From the NCBI GenBank assembly GCA_963704455.1, contig OY969905.1, positions 992,001-1,056,000 of the forward strand: a DNA stretch of 64,000 nucleotides, written 5' to 3'. How positions within the stretch are numbered: position 1 is the first letter of the stretch; each line of letters opens with the position of its first letter. The notes beneath the pieces were generated by a model, which was given only the letters and a program-made list of their open reading frames with translations, was not told the origin of the DNA and ran no database searches. Source of the stretch: DASTCZ01 sp963704455 (GTDB lineage: Bacteria; Acidobacteriota; Terriglobia; Acidiferrales; UBA7541). Shown here in pieces: positions 16,866 through 25,496 of the stretch. Position numbers and translations under genes: made by a program.

Positions 16866-18038
16866 CTAACCCCTCTTCCCTTTTTTGCGCGCTCTCCCGA
16901 TTCTCCGGGTCCTCTGTGCACTCTGCGTTAAAGACTTTTTTCCTGGTTTTTTCTTCGGTTTTTTCCTTGTCTTTGTAATTCTCTTTTCCCTCGCACGGCT
17001 TCGCACCGGTGCCTTTGCCGCCTTCAGCATCGAGAACCCATCCTCCGCATCCGGCGCTTGCTCCGCTGCCACGCCGACCAGCTTCCACACCGCCGCGACA
17101 TTTCTCCGGTCATCCCCCGGCGCGTCAATCGGCGTCTCCAACAGAAACGCTCTACCCGGCAGCCGCGACGGCGCCAACATTGGATGCCGCAGCACCCTCC
17201 CCAGCGCCTCCGCTCCAATCTTCCCTTTCCCGATGTGCTCGTGACGGTCCACGCGCGAGCCAAACTCTGTCTTCGAGTCATTCACGTGCACCACGAACAC
17301 GCGCGCGAGCCCGATCGTCCGGTCCATTTCCGCAAGCGTTTGCTCCAACCCCTCGACGGTGTGAATCGGATAGCCCGCCTCAAACGTGTGCGCCGTATCC
17401 ACGCAAACGCCTACTCCCAATTCCCCCGCCACTTTCAATATTGTCGCCAGCTCTTCAAACTTCGCGCCGACCGCGCTGCCCATGCCCGCCGTGTTTTCCA
17501 CCAGCACTCGCAGCCCGCCCATTTTCAATCCGCGCGCAGCCGCTCGCAGAGCCTCGCCCACTCGAATGGCCGCCTGCTCCTTGTCTCCCTCGCCCGCCGA
17601 GCCCGGATGCACAATCAAGAAGTCCGCGCCGAGCGCCATCCCGCGCACAATCTCGTCGCGAAACGCCTGAATCGCGCGCACCCGCCCAATCGGATCGCTA
17701 GTCGCCAAATTAATCAGATAATTTGCGTGGATCGCCACCGGCCCGAGCCCCAACTCCGCGCGCTTCTCGCGGAATCTCGCGGCATCCACTTCGCCAATCA
17801 CGTTTCGCCCCGGCCGCGGCCACATCCGCGGACTCGCCGAAAAAATCTGCAGCGCGTTGCATCCAAGTTTCTTGGCTATTTCGAGCGACCGTGCGATGTC
17901 GCCAGCTATCGTGGTATGAATTCCGATGCGGTAACTGCCGTCCAGCCACGCCGGCGGCGAGGGCTCCGCCACCGGCTCCGGGCGGTATTCGTCGTCGGCG
18001 TCAAACACCAATGCGTCAATGTGAATGTCGTCGGGCAT
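16866..18038 (-). CDS. nfo: Deoxyribonuclease IV (AP endonuclease, Nfo)
   Basis: An endonuclease IV-family TIM-barrel enzyme for abasic-site repair, using a three-zinc centre. Core motifs are IGIHTTIAGDIARSLEIA, NALQIFSASPRMW, VAIHANYLINLAT, ENTAGMGSAVG, VCVDTAHTFEAGY and VHVNDSKTEFGSRVDRHEHIG, carrying the expected H, E and D ligands. At 390 residues it is much longer than typical Nfo (about 280). It has about 35 extra residues at the N-terminus and a strongly basic tail of about 50 residues (for example KKPKKKPGKK). The DNA of that tail looks like an intergenic repeat read through in frame. The TAG stop lies 5 nt before the leuS start. Confidence 0.93.
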   Translation of the reverse strand: MPDDIHIDALVFDADDEYRPEPVAEPSPPAWLDGSYRIGIHTTIAGDIARSLEIAKKLGCNALQIFSASPRMWPRPGRNVIGEVDAARFREKRAELGLGPVAIHANYLINLATSDPIGRVRAIQAFRDEIVRGMALGADFLIVHPGSAGEGDKEQAAIRVGEALRAAARGLKMGGLRVLVENTAGMGSAVGAKFEELATILKVAGELGVGVCVDTAHTFEAGYPIHTVEGLEQTLAEMDRTIGLARVFVVHVNDSKTEFGSRVDRHEHIGKGKIGAEALGRVLRHPMLAPSRLPGRAFLLETPIDAPGDDRRNVAAVWKLVGVAAEQAPDAEDGFSMLKAAKAPVRSRAREKRITKTRKKPKKKPGKKSLTQSAQRTRRIGRARKKGKRG

Positions 18039-18113
18039 TCCCTTGCTTTCTTCTGTGGGAGTCAGTAAGCAGATATTCTATCCGAGCTTCGCGCGCTTAC
18101 AAAATGGAGTCTG

Positions 18114-18136
18114 AAAAGCGGGCAAATTATTGCCCG
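18114..18136 (-). terminator. Intrinsic terminator after the 18.1-kb orphan gene
   Basis: On the minus strand a 7-bp stem CGGGCAA/TTGCCCG with a TAAT loop (18119-18136) is followed by CTTTT. It lies 16 nt past the stop of the hypothetical gene at 18153 and about 75 bp before the nfo start, so it would insulate nfo from upstream transcription. Confidence 0.65.
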
Positions 18137-18152
18137 AGGTATGTTTGCTCAA

Positions 18153-18869
18153 CTAGTTCACGAGTTTCTTTCCATTCCGGACTCCAAATCGCGAAAGCCC
18201 GGTCCGCAATCCAGCTTGGACAAAGCGGCTTCCATTCCACCGAAAAGTGACAGTATCCATCGCGGAGATGCAACAATGGGAATCACCGGGAAGGTAGTGC
18301 GCTGTCCTCACAATAAGTCGCTGCAAATTCGTATTAAAAAAGAAATATGCGAGATTCGTGTCAAAATGCTCGTCCCAATGAATTTGCTGGACTAATTTCA
18401 ATCGGTGATTGATAAGTTCAAACACTTGGGCGATACCGTCCGTGTTTGAGCTTCCTCCTCCGTAGAACCACGTGATCAGAACCAACGCAAGTTGACGGTT
18501 TTTAGAATCTGAATTCAGGTAGTAGACATCATCAAATGTGATTGTCTCGAACCCATGGTTGTCTTGATGATTGTATTTGCCTTTCTTCAGTTGTTCGCTT
18601 ACCGCAAGGTGCGTCGCGCTATAGTAAATTCGCACGTTTAGGTTCTCGAAGTCCACGTCCTGGATTCTGTCGTAGGCATTCGGATAGACGTAATTCAATT
18701 CATCGGTATCAACACTTGGCGCATCGTCGTTCATGTATGGAACTTTTTGAGGATTTTGTTTATTGCCGATCCCCGGAGCACAAAAAATAAGCGCAGGTAC
18801 AAGCAGTGCCGCCAAGACCGTCCCGCGCCCTATTGCACCGAGCACTTGATTTGTACACCCTACCCGCAC
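18153..18869 (-). CDS. Hypothetical secreted protein
   Basis: No family was recognised. The 238-residue product starts with GTG and has a hydrophobic N-terminal segment (GTVLAALLVPALIFCAPG) that looks like a signal peptide. A cysteine sits where a lipoprotein cysteine could be, but the lipobox is not canonical. The mature part is rich in aromatic residues and asparagine (NVRIYYSATHLAVSEQ, FDDVYYLNSDSKNR, LVLITWFYGGGSS, HWDEHFDTNLAYFFF). This suggests a globular beta-rich extracytoplasmic domain. The coding DNA looks visibly AT-richer than its neighbours, which hints at a different origin. An intrinsic terminator follows. Confidence 0.6.
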   Translation of the reverse strand: MRVGCTNQVLGAIGRGTVLAALLVPALIFCAPGIGNKQNPQKVPYMNDDAPSVDTDELNYVYPNAYDRIQDVDFENLNVRIYYSATHLAVSEQLKKGKYNHQDNHGFETITFDDVYYLNSDSKNRQLALVLITWFYGGGSSNTDGIAQVFELINHRLKLVQQIHWDEHFDTNLAYFFFNTNLQRLIVRTAHYLPGDSHCCISAMDTVTFRWNGSRFVQAGLRTGLSRFGVRNGKKLVN

Positions 18870-18920
18870 AACTCTTCCGCTCCTTACTTCAGCGAGCTCT
18901 CGCCGAAGAATTCGCCGTCC

Positions 18921-20459
18921 CTACTCCGTCACCGCAAAATACCCCCGCCACTGAATCTGGTCCCCGGTAAATACCTCAACCCGGTAGATGCCGGGAGCAA
19001 GTCCCGAAATCGAACCCTCGAGGGCGGAATAGAATCCCTGGTCGCGTTTAAGCGTGATTTGTTGAGGAGTGCCTTTCCCCACCAGGTTATTTCCGGAGTC
19101 ATAGATCCTCATTTCTACTGTTGTTTTGCGGTTCGCGGTGGGAAGCCATGTCAGCACCAAGGCCATACTGCCTTCCTTCCGCGAAAATTCATTCCGAACG
19201 TCCTGTGCAGTTGGATACTCAATGTGATATGGGTCCCATTTTTTCAGACCCTCACTCAATTTCCATTGAAAACTCCCGCCAATCACTGCCGAAACAATTT
19301 GTGGGTCCCGCGCCAATGGCGCCATGAATAGACTGTGCGATGCAAACTCTGCGAGGGCAACGGGCCTCCCTGATGGAGGCATCGGCGCCACAGCGGTGAT
19401 TGGCACAACTACCAGTGACGTTCCTCCTTCCGCTGGTCTAATCCCCGAAGGAGGCTCATTGAAAAGCTCGGGTCTGTCATACACATTTGGATTCAGAGAA
19501 GGCCCGCTCAGCATGCCCACTACTTTTCCTTGCGCACTCAGGAGCGGCGCCCCGAGAGCTGTCGCATATCCCGCCCATGAAAGGTGAAGTCTCTCCGCGC
19601 CCTTCGGAAGGGGTAGGACTCCAGTGATTCGCACTGGCTGCATCGCCCACCCACCCTCCACGGGATCATCCATCAAATAATCAATGTCGCCAGCACGCCA
19701 GGAATCCGCCTTGGCTTCTTCCAGTGGATCTACCTCCGGCGCATTTACGCGAAGCAGCGCCCAACCCAACGGCCTGTTCCATCCAGCCACTTCCGTTAAT
19801 CGCTCATGCTTGCCGCCGGGAAGCTCGACATTCAATGCGCTCGCGCCATCAATATTCGCAAATGCGGTTGCCACCAGGTTGGTGCTGATGAAAAACCCAG
19901 CGCCTCGGTTCAGGCGATTGCCGTTTGCATCAAGACTATCCACGAAAACCATGGAAGCCTTTGCGCGCCTAAAGATGTCCGCCATGGAAGGCAGATTGGC
20001 TTGCAGCGCTCCTTCGTCCACCCGCACCTGAAATGACTTCACGCCCGCCGACTGCCCGTCAATCTGCGCCTCAAGCGTCCACGCCCCGGGCACAACGTTT
20101 TCGGGCAGGTTCAATGTCCAATGAGCTCGCAATAGCGTATCTTTCGCCTCCCAATCCTCATTTTCGACGGATGCCACCTTGCCATCCGGACTTCGCCACG
20201 TTCCCTGAAAGTGGTGCATCCCGGTCGGCCCTTCCCACTCGAAGGAAACAATCACTTGCTTGTCAGCAGGATAGCGAAACGTCGTCCGCGGATCGGACAA
20301 CTCGAAGTTGTCCCCGTGCTGCTCACCTTTGCTGCCCGATTCCGACCGCATCACGCGGAACTGTCCCGCTTGCGTCTGGCTCGGCTGCGCTTGGCTCTGT
20401 GCAGCCGCCGACACGCTTGCCATCAAGATTCCCAGACAAACCCACTTCGCGGATGTCAT
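18921..20459 (-). CDS. Secreted trypsin-fold protein lacking the catalytic triad
   Basis: A 512-residue protein with a signal peptide (MTSAKWVCLGILMASVSAAA). Residues about 40-155 form a beta-rich domain (TTFRYPADKQVIVSFEWEG, AHWTLNLPENVVPGAWTLE). Residues about 165-350 resemble the trypsin-like fold of HtrA/Trypsin_2 proteins: GAGFFISTNLVATAF, LGWALLRVN, GAPLLSAQGKVVGMLSG. At the three sites where His, Asp and Ser are expected there are other residues. ATAFANI stands for the TNxHVI segment, LGWALL for the SDLALL segment, and ALGAPL for NSGGPL. The C-terminal part (about 400-512) has another beta domain (MRIYDSGNNLVGKG, LAPGIYRVEVFTGDQI). It is probably a non-enzymatic binding protein. Fold assignment is by eye. 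Confidence 0.6.
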   Translation of the reverse strand: MTSAKWVCLGILMASVSAAAQSQAQPSQTQAGQFRVMRSESGSKGEQHGDNFELSDPRTTFRYPADKQVIVSFEWEGPTGMHHFQGTWRSPDGKVASVENEDWEAKDTLLRAHWTLNLPENVVPGAWTLEAQIDGQSAGVKSFQVRVDEGALQANLPSMADIFRRAKASMVFVDSLDANGNRLNRGAGFFISTNLVATAFANIDGASALNVELPGGKHERLTEVAGWNRPLGWALLRVNAPEVDPLEEAKADSWRAGDIDYLMDDPVEGGWAMQPVRITGVLPLPKGAERLHLSWAGYATALGAPLLSAQGKVVGMLSGPSLNPNVYDRPELFNEPPSGIRPAEGGTSLVVVPITAVAPMPPSGRPVALAEFASHSLFMAPLARDPQIVSAVIGGSFQWKLSEGLKKWDPYHIEYPTAQDVRNEFSRKEGSMALVLTWLPTANRKTTVEMRIYDSGNNLVGKGTPQQITLKRDQGFYSALEGSISGLAPGIYRVEVFTGDQIQWRGYFAVTE

Positions 20460-20591
20460 TGCTTTTTGTCTCCTACCAGTGGAATTGCTTCGCGAGTATA
20501 CTCCAACGCCTCCGCCGAATTACAGGACTGTCCGCGCGCCCTCTCAATCCGGTTTGGTCGGCAGGGTGCATCAAAGTGTTATCCTAACGCA

Positions 20592-22994
20592 ATGCGAAAC
20601 GCTGCAGCGATCTCTGCAATCTCAGCACTCGCCCTTACGATTGCCGCGCTGGGTCTTTCGCACGAAAGCCAGCAGAACCGCTCTCCCACATCCAATTTCC
20701 GCATTTCGCTTTCCGTCAGCCCGTTCACGGAATTGCGCCTCAGCAGCGGAATCACATTCACCGACGGCAAGTTCACCGCAAGCACGCCCGAAGAATTGCA
20801 AAGGCTATTCGTCACCCACGGCGCAAACGAAGTCTATGCGCGTATCGCGACCACGCAGAAATACCGCACCGGCTCCGGCGACCACAGCATGGATCGCGGC
20901 ATCGAACGCGCCCGCATGGCCGCCGCGTTGAATCTTCCCTTCAACCCGGAACTCGGCCTGTTCAATATTTACGGTGACGCGCGCTGCCAGCCGCCGCCCG
21001 ATTTCAGCGATTATCCGGAAATCAAACTCCTTGGCGCGTGGACGTCGCTTACTCTCGACCAAATGCTGGCCGTTTTCCGCCTGTACGGCGCTGCAGCGGC
21101 GCGCCAAATTCTGCAAACGCACGTAAAAGTTCGCATCTGGGATCTTGGCAACGAAGTCGAATTTGGAATCGCGGGCGTCGCCGTCCAGCCGATGCCCGGC
21201 GCTTGCGACGACACTGCCGGAGGCCCGGGTTGGTACAAGGCTCCGGACACAGTGGATCCCGCAATTGGAAAAATGTCCATCGTCGCACTGGCAAGGATGT
21301 CGGAACCCAATCGCATCGCCTGGCTGCAAGCGCATCTTTGGCCACACGAAGCGAAAATTCTTGCCGCCGTCGCGGATGGCATCCGCTCCGTGGATCCTCA
21401 CGCGCGCTTCAGCACGCACGTAAGCGGAATGTCATCCGTCCTGCCGGGACAAACTGTCGCGTTCTTCAAAGCGATGCGCGACGGCGGCTTCGCTGCCGAC
21501 GAGTTGGGCGTTTCCTACTACCCGACTTCGTCAAACAGTCCGCGCGACCGCTTGCAAGCCTTCAAAGAGATGTCGACGGCGGCGCAGCGCGAACTCGGCC
21601 GGCCCGTTTTCATCGCCGAATTTGGATATCCCGCAGCAACCATGGGCGGGGTTTTTAGTTGGAATGTGGCGGTCAACGGTTATCCGCTTACTCCGGAAGG
21701 CCAGGCGAATTTTATTCGCGATTTGGTCGCGTGGGGCATTGGCGCCGGCGTGTTATCGGGAATTCGTCCTTGGGCGCCCGATCTCGCCGCTCCGGGCTGG
21801 GCGCCGATGTCCTTTTTCGCCCTCGACGGAAAAACTGCCACCGCTCGCCCCGCGCTGGACTCAATCGCAGATGGCGCGCGTCAAAGCGGAAGCGGCGAAT
21901 CTCACGGCGAATCTTTCCAGCCCGGCGGCCTGCGTTCATTTGAAATTGTTCCTCTCGAGACAGTTTCGGAAACGTCTTCCAACGCCAGCATTGGCGACCT
22001 CAACGGCGACGGCCATCCCGACATCGTTTTGGTAAAGGGGCGCCACTGGCAGGTAACCACCAAAATCTTTTTCGGCGACGGCAAGGGAAACTTCACACCC
22101 GGCCCGCCGCTTCCCAGCAAAGCCACCAAGAGCTATTCAGGATCATTGGCCGACATGACGTCTTCGTCTGCCACACCAAGGCCTGGCCACCTCGACATCG
22201 TCCTCAGCAACGATCAGCCGGATCCAAAGTTGGTTCTCGTAAACGATGGCAAAGGCAATTTCACAATTGGCGGAGCGTATGGCGATCCGTACTGGTCAAC
22301 CAGAAACGCGGCCGTCGGCGATTTGAATGGCGACGGGTTTCCCGATATCGCGGTTGCGAACCGAGGCATGTCGAGCTATGTCTGCTTCAACGACGGCAAC
22401 CTCCATTTCACCTGCCGCCCGCTGAAGGATTCGCCGAGCGCCGCCACGGTGGCCATCGCAGACATGAACGGCGACGGCGCGAACGATGTGATTTACGCCT
22501 GCCGCGACGATTGCCAGAGCGCCATTTATTTTAATGACGGCAAGGGCAACTTCGATCGCAAGGAACCTTGGGGCCCGCCGCATTCATCCACTCGCGCCAT
22601 GGCTGTCGCTGATTTTGATGGCGACGGCCAATTGGATATCGCCGCCTGCCACGAGGACATCGGCTGCTTCGTTTACTTGAATGACGGCCACGGCCACTTC
22701 GGCCCCGGCATTCGCTTTGACACGCCCAAAGCGGTTCCCTATTCCATGATCGCCGCCGACCTGAATCGCGACGGTCACCCGGAAATCCTAGTCGGCTATG
22801 TCGAAGCCCCCGGAGTAATCTATTTCAACGACGGCACCGGCAAAAAATTTCAGCCCGTCCCCTTCGGCGACGGCAAGGGCTCGATCTACGGTATGGCCGC
22901 AGGCGATCTAAATGGCGACGGCTGGCCCGACGTAGTCGTGGCGCGTTCCGACGCCCCCTGCTTCATAATGTTCAATCGCCCGCCGAAGAAGTGA
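20592..22994 (+). CDS. Secreted GH-A clan glycosidase (GH53-like) with VCBS/FG-GAP repeats
   Basis: An 800-residue exported protein; the ATG at 20592 gives a signal peptide (MRNAAAISAISALALTIAAL). Residues about 45-410 form a TIM-barrel resembling endo-beta-1,4-galactanases. WDLGNEVEFG supplies the acid/base glutamate after Asn as in clan GH-A, and PVFIAEFGYPA a candidate nucleophile glutamate. From about residue 440 on there are about seven FG-GAP/VCBS blades with calcium-binding DLNGDGHPDIV, DLNGDGFPDIAV, DMNGDGANDV and DFDGDGQLDIA motifs, expected to form a propeller for binding carbohydrate or protein. The domain pairing suits soil polysaccharide degradation. Substrate and exact GH family need a profile search. 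Confidence 0.72.
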   Translation: MRNAAAISAISALALTIAALGLSHESQQNRSPTSNFRISLSVSPFTELRLSSGITFTDGKFTASTPEELQRLFVTHGANEVYARIATTQKYRTGSGDHSMDRGIERARMAAALNLPFNPELGLFNIYGDARCQPPPDFSDYPEIKLLGAWTSLTLDQMLAVFRLYGAAAARQILQTHVKVRIWDLGNEVEFGIAGVAVQPMPGACDDTAGGPGWYKAPDTVDPAIGKMSIVALARMSEPNRIAWLQAHLWPHEAKILAAVADGIRSVDPHARFSTHVSGMSSVLPGQTVAFFKAMRDGGFAADELGVSYYPTSSNSPRDRLQAFKEMSTAAQRELGRPVFIAEFGYPAATMGGVFSWNVAVNGYPLTPEGQANFIRDLVAWGIGAGVLSGIRPWAPDLAAPGWAPMSFFALDGKTATARPALDSIADGARQSGSGESHGESFQPGGLRSFEIVPLETVSETSSNASIGDLNGDGHPDIVLVKGRHWQVTTKIFFGDGKGNFTPGPPLPSKATKSYSGSLADMTSSSATPRPGHLDIVLSNDQPDPKLVLVNDGKGNFTIGGAYGDPYWSTRNAAVGDLNGDGFPDIAVANRGMSSYVCFNDGNLHFTCRPLKDSPSAATVAIADMNGDGANDVIYACRDDCQSAIYFNDGKGNFDRKEPWGPPHSSTRAMAVADFDGDGQLDIAACHEDIGCFVYLNDGHGHFGPGIRFDTPKAVPYSMIAADLNRDGHPEILVGYVEAPGVIYFNDGTGKKFQPVPFGDGKGSIYGMAAGDLNGDGWPDVVVARSDAPCFIMFNRPPKK

Positions 22995-23131
22995 CGACGA
23001 TTACCGGCATCGCGAGTATAAAAGTCTAGAAATACTGCGCTTCCATTTTCGGTATTCCACCGCCATTTGCCGACCCATCAAGCCGTGAAGTACACTGTTC
23101 GTTCCCGTAAAGCTTCTGGGGGGAGTTCTTC

Positions 23132-24160
23132 ATGCTTGTGGTAATGGATTCGCACGCAACAGAGGAACAGGTCCGATCTGTCTGCAAGCGCATTGAGTCT
23201 GCCGGGATGAAAGCCTCTCCCATCCCCGGCTCCATGCGCACCGCGATCTGCATTACCGGCAACAATGGCGCGGTGGACATCGGCGCGCTCGAATCCATGC
23301 CGGGGGTCATCGAGTGCATCCCTGTCAGCAAGCCTTACAAGCTCGTCAGCCGTGACGTTAAGGAAGATGACACCGTCATCCGCATCCCCGCTCCGGCCGG
23401 CACTGTGCAAATTGGAGGCGGCGCGGTTGCCATCATCGCGGGCCCTTGCGCCATCGAATCGCGCGAGCAAGCCCTCACTATCGCCGGGCATGTCGCCAAG
23501 GCGGGCATAAAACTTTTTCGCGGCGGCGCTTACAAGCCCCGCACTTCCCCGTATAGTTTCCAAGGGCTCGGCGAGGATGGCCTAAAAATTCTGGCGGAGG
23601 TCCGCGAAAAATTTGGCCTCGGCATCGTCACCGAAGCCGTGGACAACGAAAGCCTCGACCTCGTTGAGAAATATGCCGACGTAATCCAGATCGGCGCGCG
23701 CAACATGCAGAATTTCTCGCTCCTGAAACGCGCCGGCCGCGCCAAGAAGCCGGTGCTGTTGAAGCGCGGCATCAGCGCCACGCTCGACGAGTTCCTGATG
23801 GCCGCCGAATACCTGATGTCCGAGGGCAATTTCAACGTGATCCTCTGCGAGCGCGGTGTCCGCACCTTCAACGATTATTCGCGCAACACTCTCGACCTAA
23901 CCGTCGTCCCGGCGGTGAAAACGCGCAGCCATCTGCCGATTGTCGTGGACCCGAGCCACGCCACCGGCAAACGCCACAAAGTTCTTCCCCTTTCGCGCGC
24001 CGCCGTGGCCGTGGGCGCGGACGGAATTCTCGTTGAGGTGCATCACGATCCCGACCACGCGCTTTCCGACGGCATGCAATCCATTCTTCCCGATGAATTT
24101 GTGCAATTGACGGAAGAGGTCCGCCAGATCGCCGCCGTCGTTCATCGTCGGATCAACTAA
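23132..24160 (+). CDS. aroF: 3-deoxy-7-phosphoheptulonate (DAHP) synthase, type I-beta
   Basis: Catalyses the first step of the shikimate pathway from phosphoenolpyruvate and erythrose-4-phosphate. The 342-residue protein has the N-terminal ferredoxin-like regulatory domain typical of the I-beta/Thermotoga type (MLVVMDSHATEEQVRSVC). The TIM barrel follows with IIAGPCAIESREQA, FRGGAYKPRTSPYSFQG, QIGARNMQNFSLL, LCERGVRTF and VVDPSHATGKR. Cysteine, histidine, glutamate and aspartate metal ligands are in place (GPC, DPSH). The start follows a GGGGGG-rich ribosome site. The gene stands alone between two genes for secreted proteins. Confidence 0.95.
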   Translation: MLVVMDSHATEEQVRSVCKRIESAGMKASPIPGSMRTAICITGNNGAVDIGALESMPGVIECIPVSKPYKLVSRDVKEDDTVIRIPAPAGTVQIGGGAVAIIAGPCAIESREQALTIAGHVAKAGIKLFRGGAYKPRTSPYSFQGLGEDGLKILAEVREKFGLGIVTEAVDNESLDLVEKYADVIQIGARNMQNFSLLKRAGRAKKPVLLKRGISATLDEFLMAAEYLMSEGNFNVILCERGVRTFNDYSRNTLDLTVVPAVKTRSHLPIVVDPSHATGKRHKVLPLSRAAVAVGADGILVEVHHDPDHALSDGMQSILPDEFVQLTEEVRQIAAVVHRRIN

Positions 24161-24213
24161 AGCAGACGATCTAAGTAGAACTGGCAGACCAGAACCAGAA
24201 AAGTAGTAAGCAG

Positions 24214-25353
24214 ATGACGAAAAGGCTCTTCCATTTCCGCTTCGTATTCATCGTCGTAGTTCTTCTCGGTTTTGCTGTCCGCGAACTTGCCTATGAGCAT
24301 CGCCCGTCATGGCTTCGCCCGGACCTGAAGCTCTGCGCCTACGTCGCAAACATAGCCGACGGGACGGTCACCGTCGTGGATCTCGTAAGCCTCCACGTCC
24401 GCGCGACAGTGAATGTCGGTCCGGCGCCATCCGGCCTCCGCGCCCATCCACAGCGCAAGGAAATATGGGGCGTCTCCACACAGGGTGGCTACGTCTGGGT
24501 CCTCGACGCTCCGACCAATACAGTGGTCGCGCGGATCCCGGTTGGCTCCCAACCGTTCGCCATTGATTTTTCTCCGGACGGCTCGCGCGCTTATGTCGCG
24601 GCATCGGGATCAAATTCCGTCGTGGCGATTGATTGCGCCACAAAACAAGTGGTCGCGCGTACGCGCACGGGTCGCAAGCCTTGGATCGCACGGGCAATTG
24701 TTGGCGGGCGCAGCGTCGCCGTTACAAATCGCGATGACGCAACGCTCCAAATCTTTGATGCGACGACACTCGCATTGCGCGCCACAATTCCCACCGCGGC
24801 TGCGCCCGAACAATTTATCGTCTCCGGCGACGGCTCGACCGCATTCGTCGCCGCCACCGGGACGAATCAACTTTCCGTGGTGGATTTACGCCGCAATGCG
24901 CTCGTCGCGCAGCTTCCCTTGCCCGGCAGGCCTGAAGCGATGTTTCTGAAGCCGGATGGAGGGGAGCTTTACATCACCGTGCCCGAGGCGCACGGCGTTA
25001 CGATCATCAATACCTACACGCATGAAGTATCGGACTCGATCGTTCTTGGCGCGGCGCCCTCGGGCGGTGTGATGGACGCCGCAAGTTCCATGCTCTACGT
25101 AGGCGACGCCGTGGCAGGCCATGTGATTCCCGTGAACATGGAGTTCCGGCAAAGGGAAGACCCAATCAAGGTCGGCGACCGTCCCGGCGCGTGCATGTTG
25201 GACTCGGGTGAAACGAACGAACTCTTGCTTGTTGTGGACGAAGGCTCGAACGATCTCGCGGTGATTCCCGCGGAGCGCACCGCGAATCGCAGCTTCATCA
25301 CGCTTGTCCCGCTGGGCAACGCGCCCCGGGACATCGCCGTCAAACTTTTTTAA
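24214..25353 (+). CDS. Secreted YVTN-family beta-propeller protein
   Basis: A 379-residue protein with an N-terminal signal/anchor (FRFVFIVVVLLGFAVRELA). Six or seven roughly 42-residue blades of the YVTN/40-residue type follow: CAYVANIADGTVTVVDLVS, AYVAASGSNSVVAIDCAT, AFVAATGTNQLSVVDLRR, LYITVPEAHGVTIINTYT, LLVVDEGSNDLAVIPAE. Such propellers are found in secreted and surface proteins of Acidobacteriota and often accompany PQQ- or cytochrome-type oxidases. No such enzyme is adjacent here. It probably serves as an extracytoplasmic binding scaffold. The ATG at 24214 follows AGTAAGC, a weak ribosome site. Confidence 0.82.
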   Translation: MTKRLFHFRFVFIVVVLLGFAVRELAYEHRPSWLRPDLKLCAYVANIADGTVTVVDLVSLHVRATVNVGPAPSGLRAHPQRKEIWGVSTQGGYVWVLDAPTNTVVARIPVGSQPFAIDFSPDGSRAYVAASGSNSVVAIDCATKQVVARTRTGRKPWIARAIVGGRSVAVTNRDDATLQIFDATTLALRATIPTAAAPEQFIVSGDGSTAFVAATGTNQLSVVDLRRNALVAQLPLPGRPEAMFLKPDGGELYITVPEAHGVTIINTYTHEVSDSIVLGAAPSGGVMDAASSMLYVGDAVAGHVIPVNMEFRQREDPIKVGDRPGACMLDSGETNELLLVVDEGSNDLAVIPAERTANRSFITLVPLGNAPRDIAVKLF

Positions 25354-25496
25354 GTCTCAGGGTGGCTGGGCAAAGCGAATTCGTAACAAACCGGCCAGGT
25401 CGAGCGTTAAGTATTTAGGTTCAATTCTTTGGGGTGGTTTCAATGGATTGGCTATGGGGGAATAAGAGACACAAATTTCACAAGGAGATTCAGGTC

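Noticed and set aside
16861..17088. N-terminal extension of the leuS frame
   Set aside because: It is the other frame of the nfo tail, Lys/Glu-rich and absent from LeuS; the GTG at 16860 gives a normal enzyme.
17009..17701. 230-codon plus-strand ORF rich in Pro, Arg and Ser
   Set aside because: Antisense shadow of nfo; composition typical of a GC-rich non-coding frame.
20211..20591. N-terminal extension of the glycosidase frame
   Set aside because: It overlaps the divergent pseudoprotease gene and lies before an obvious signal peptide starting at 20592.
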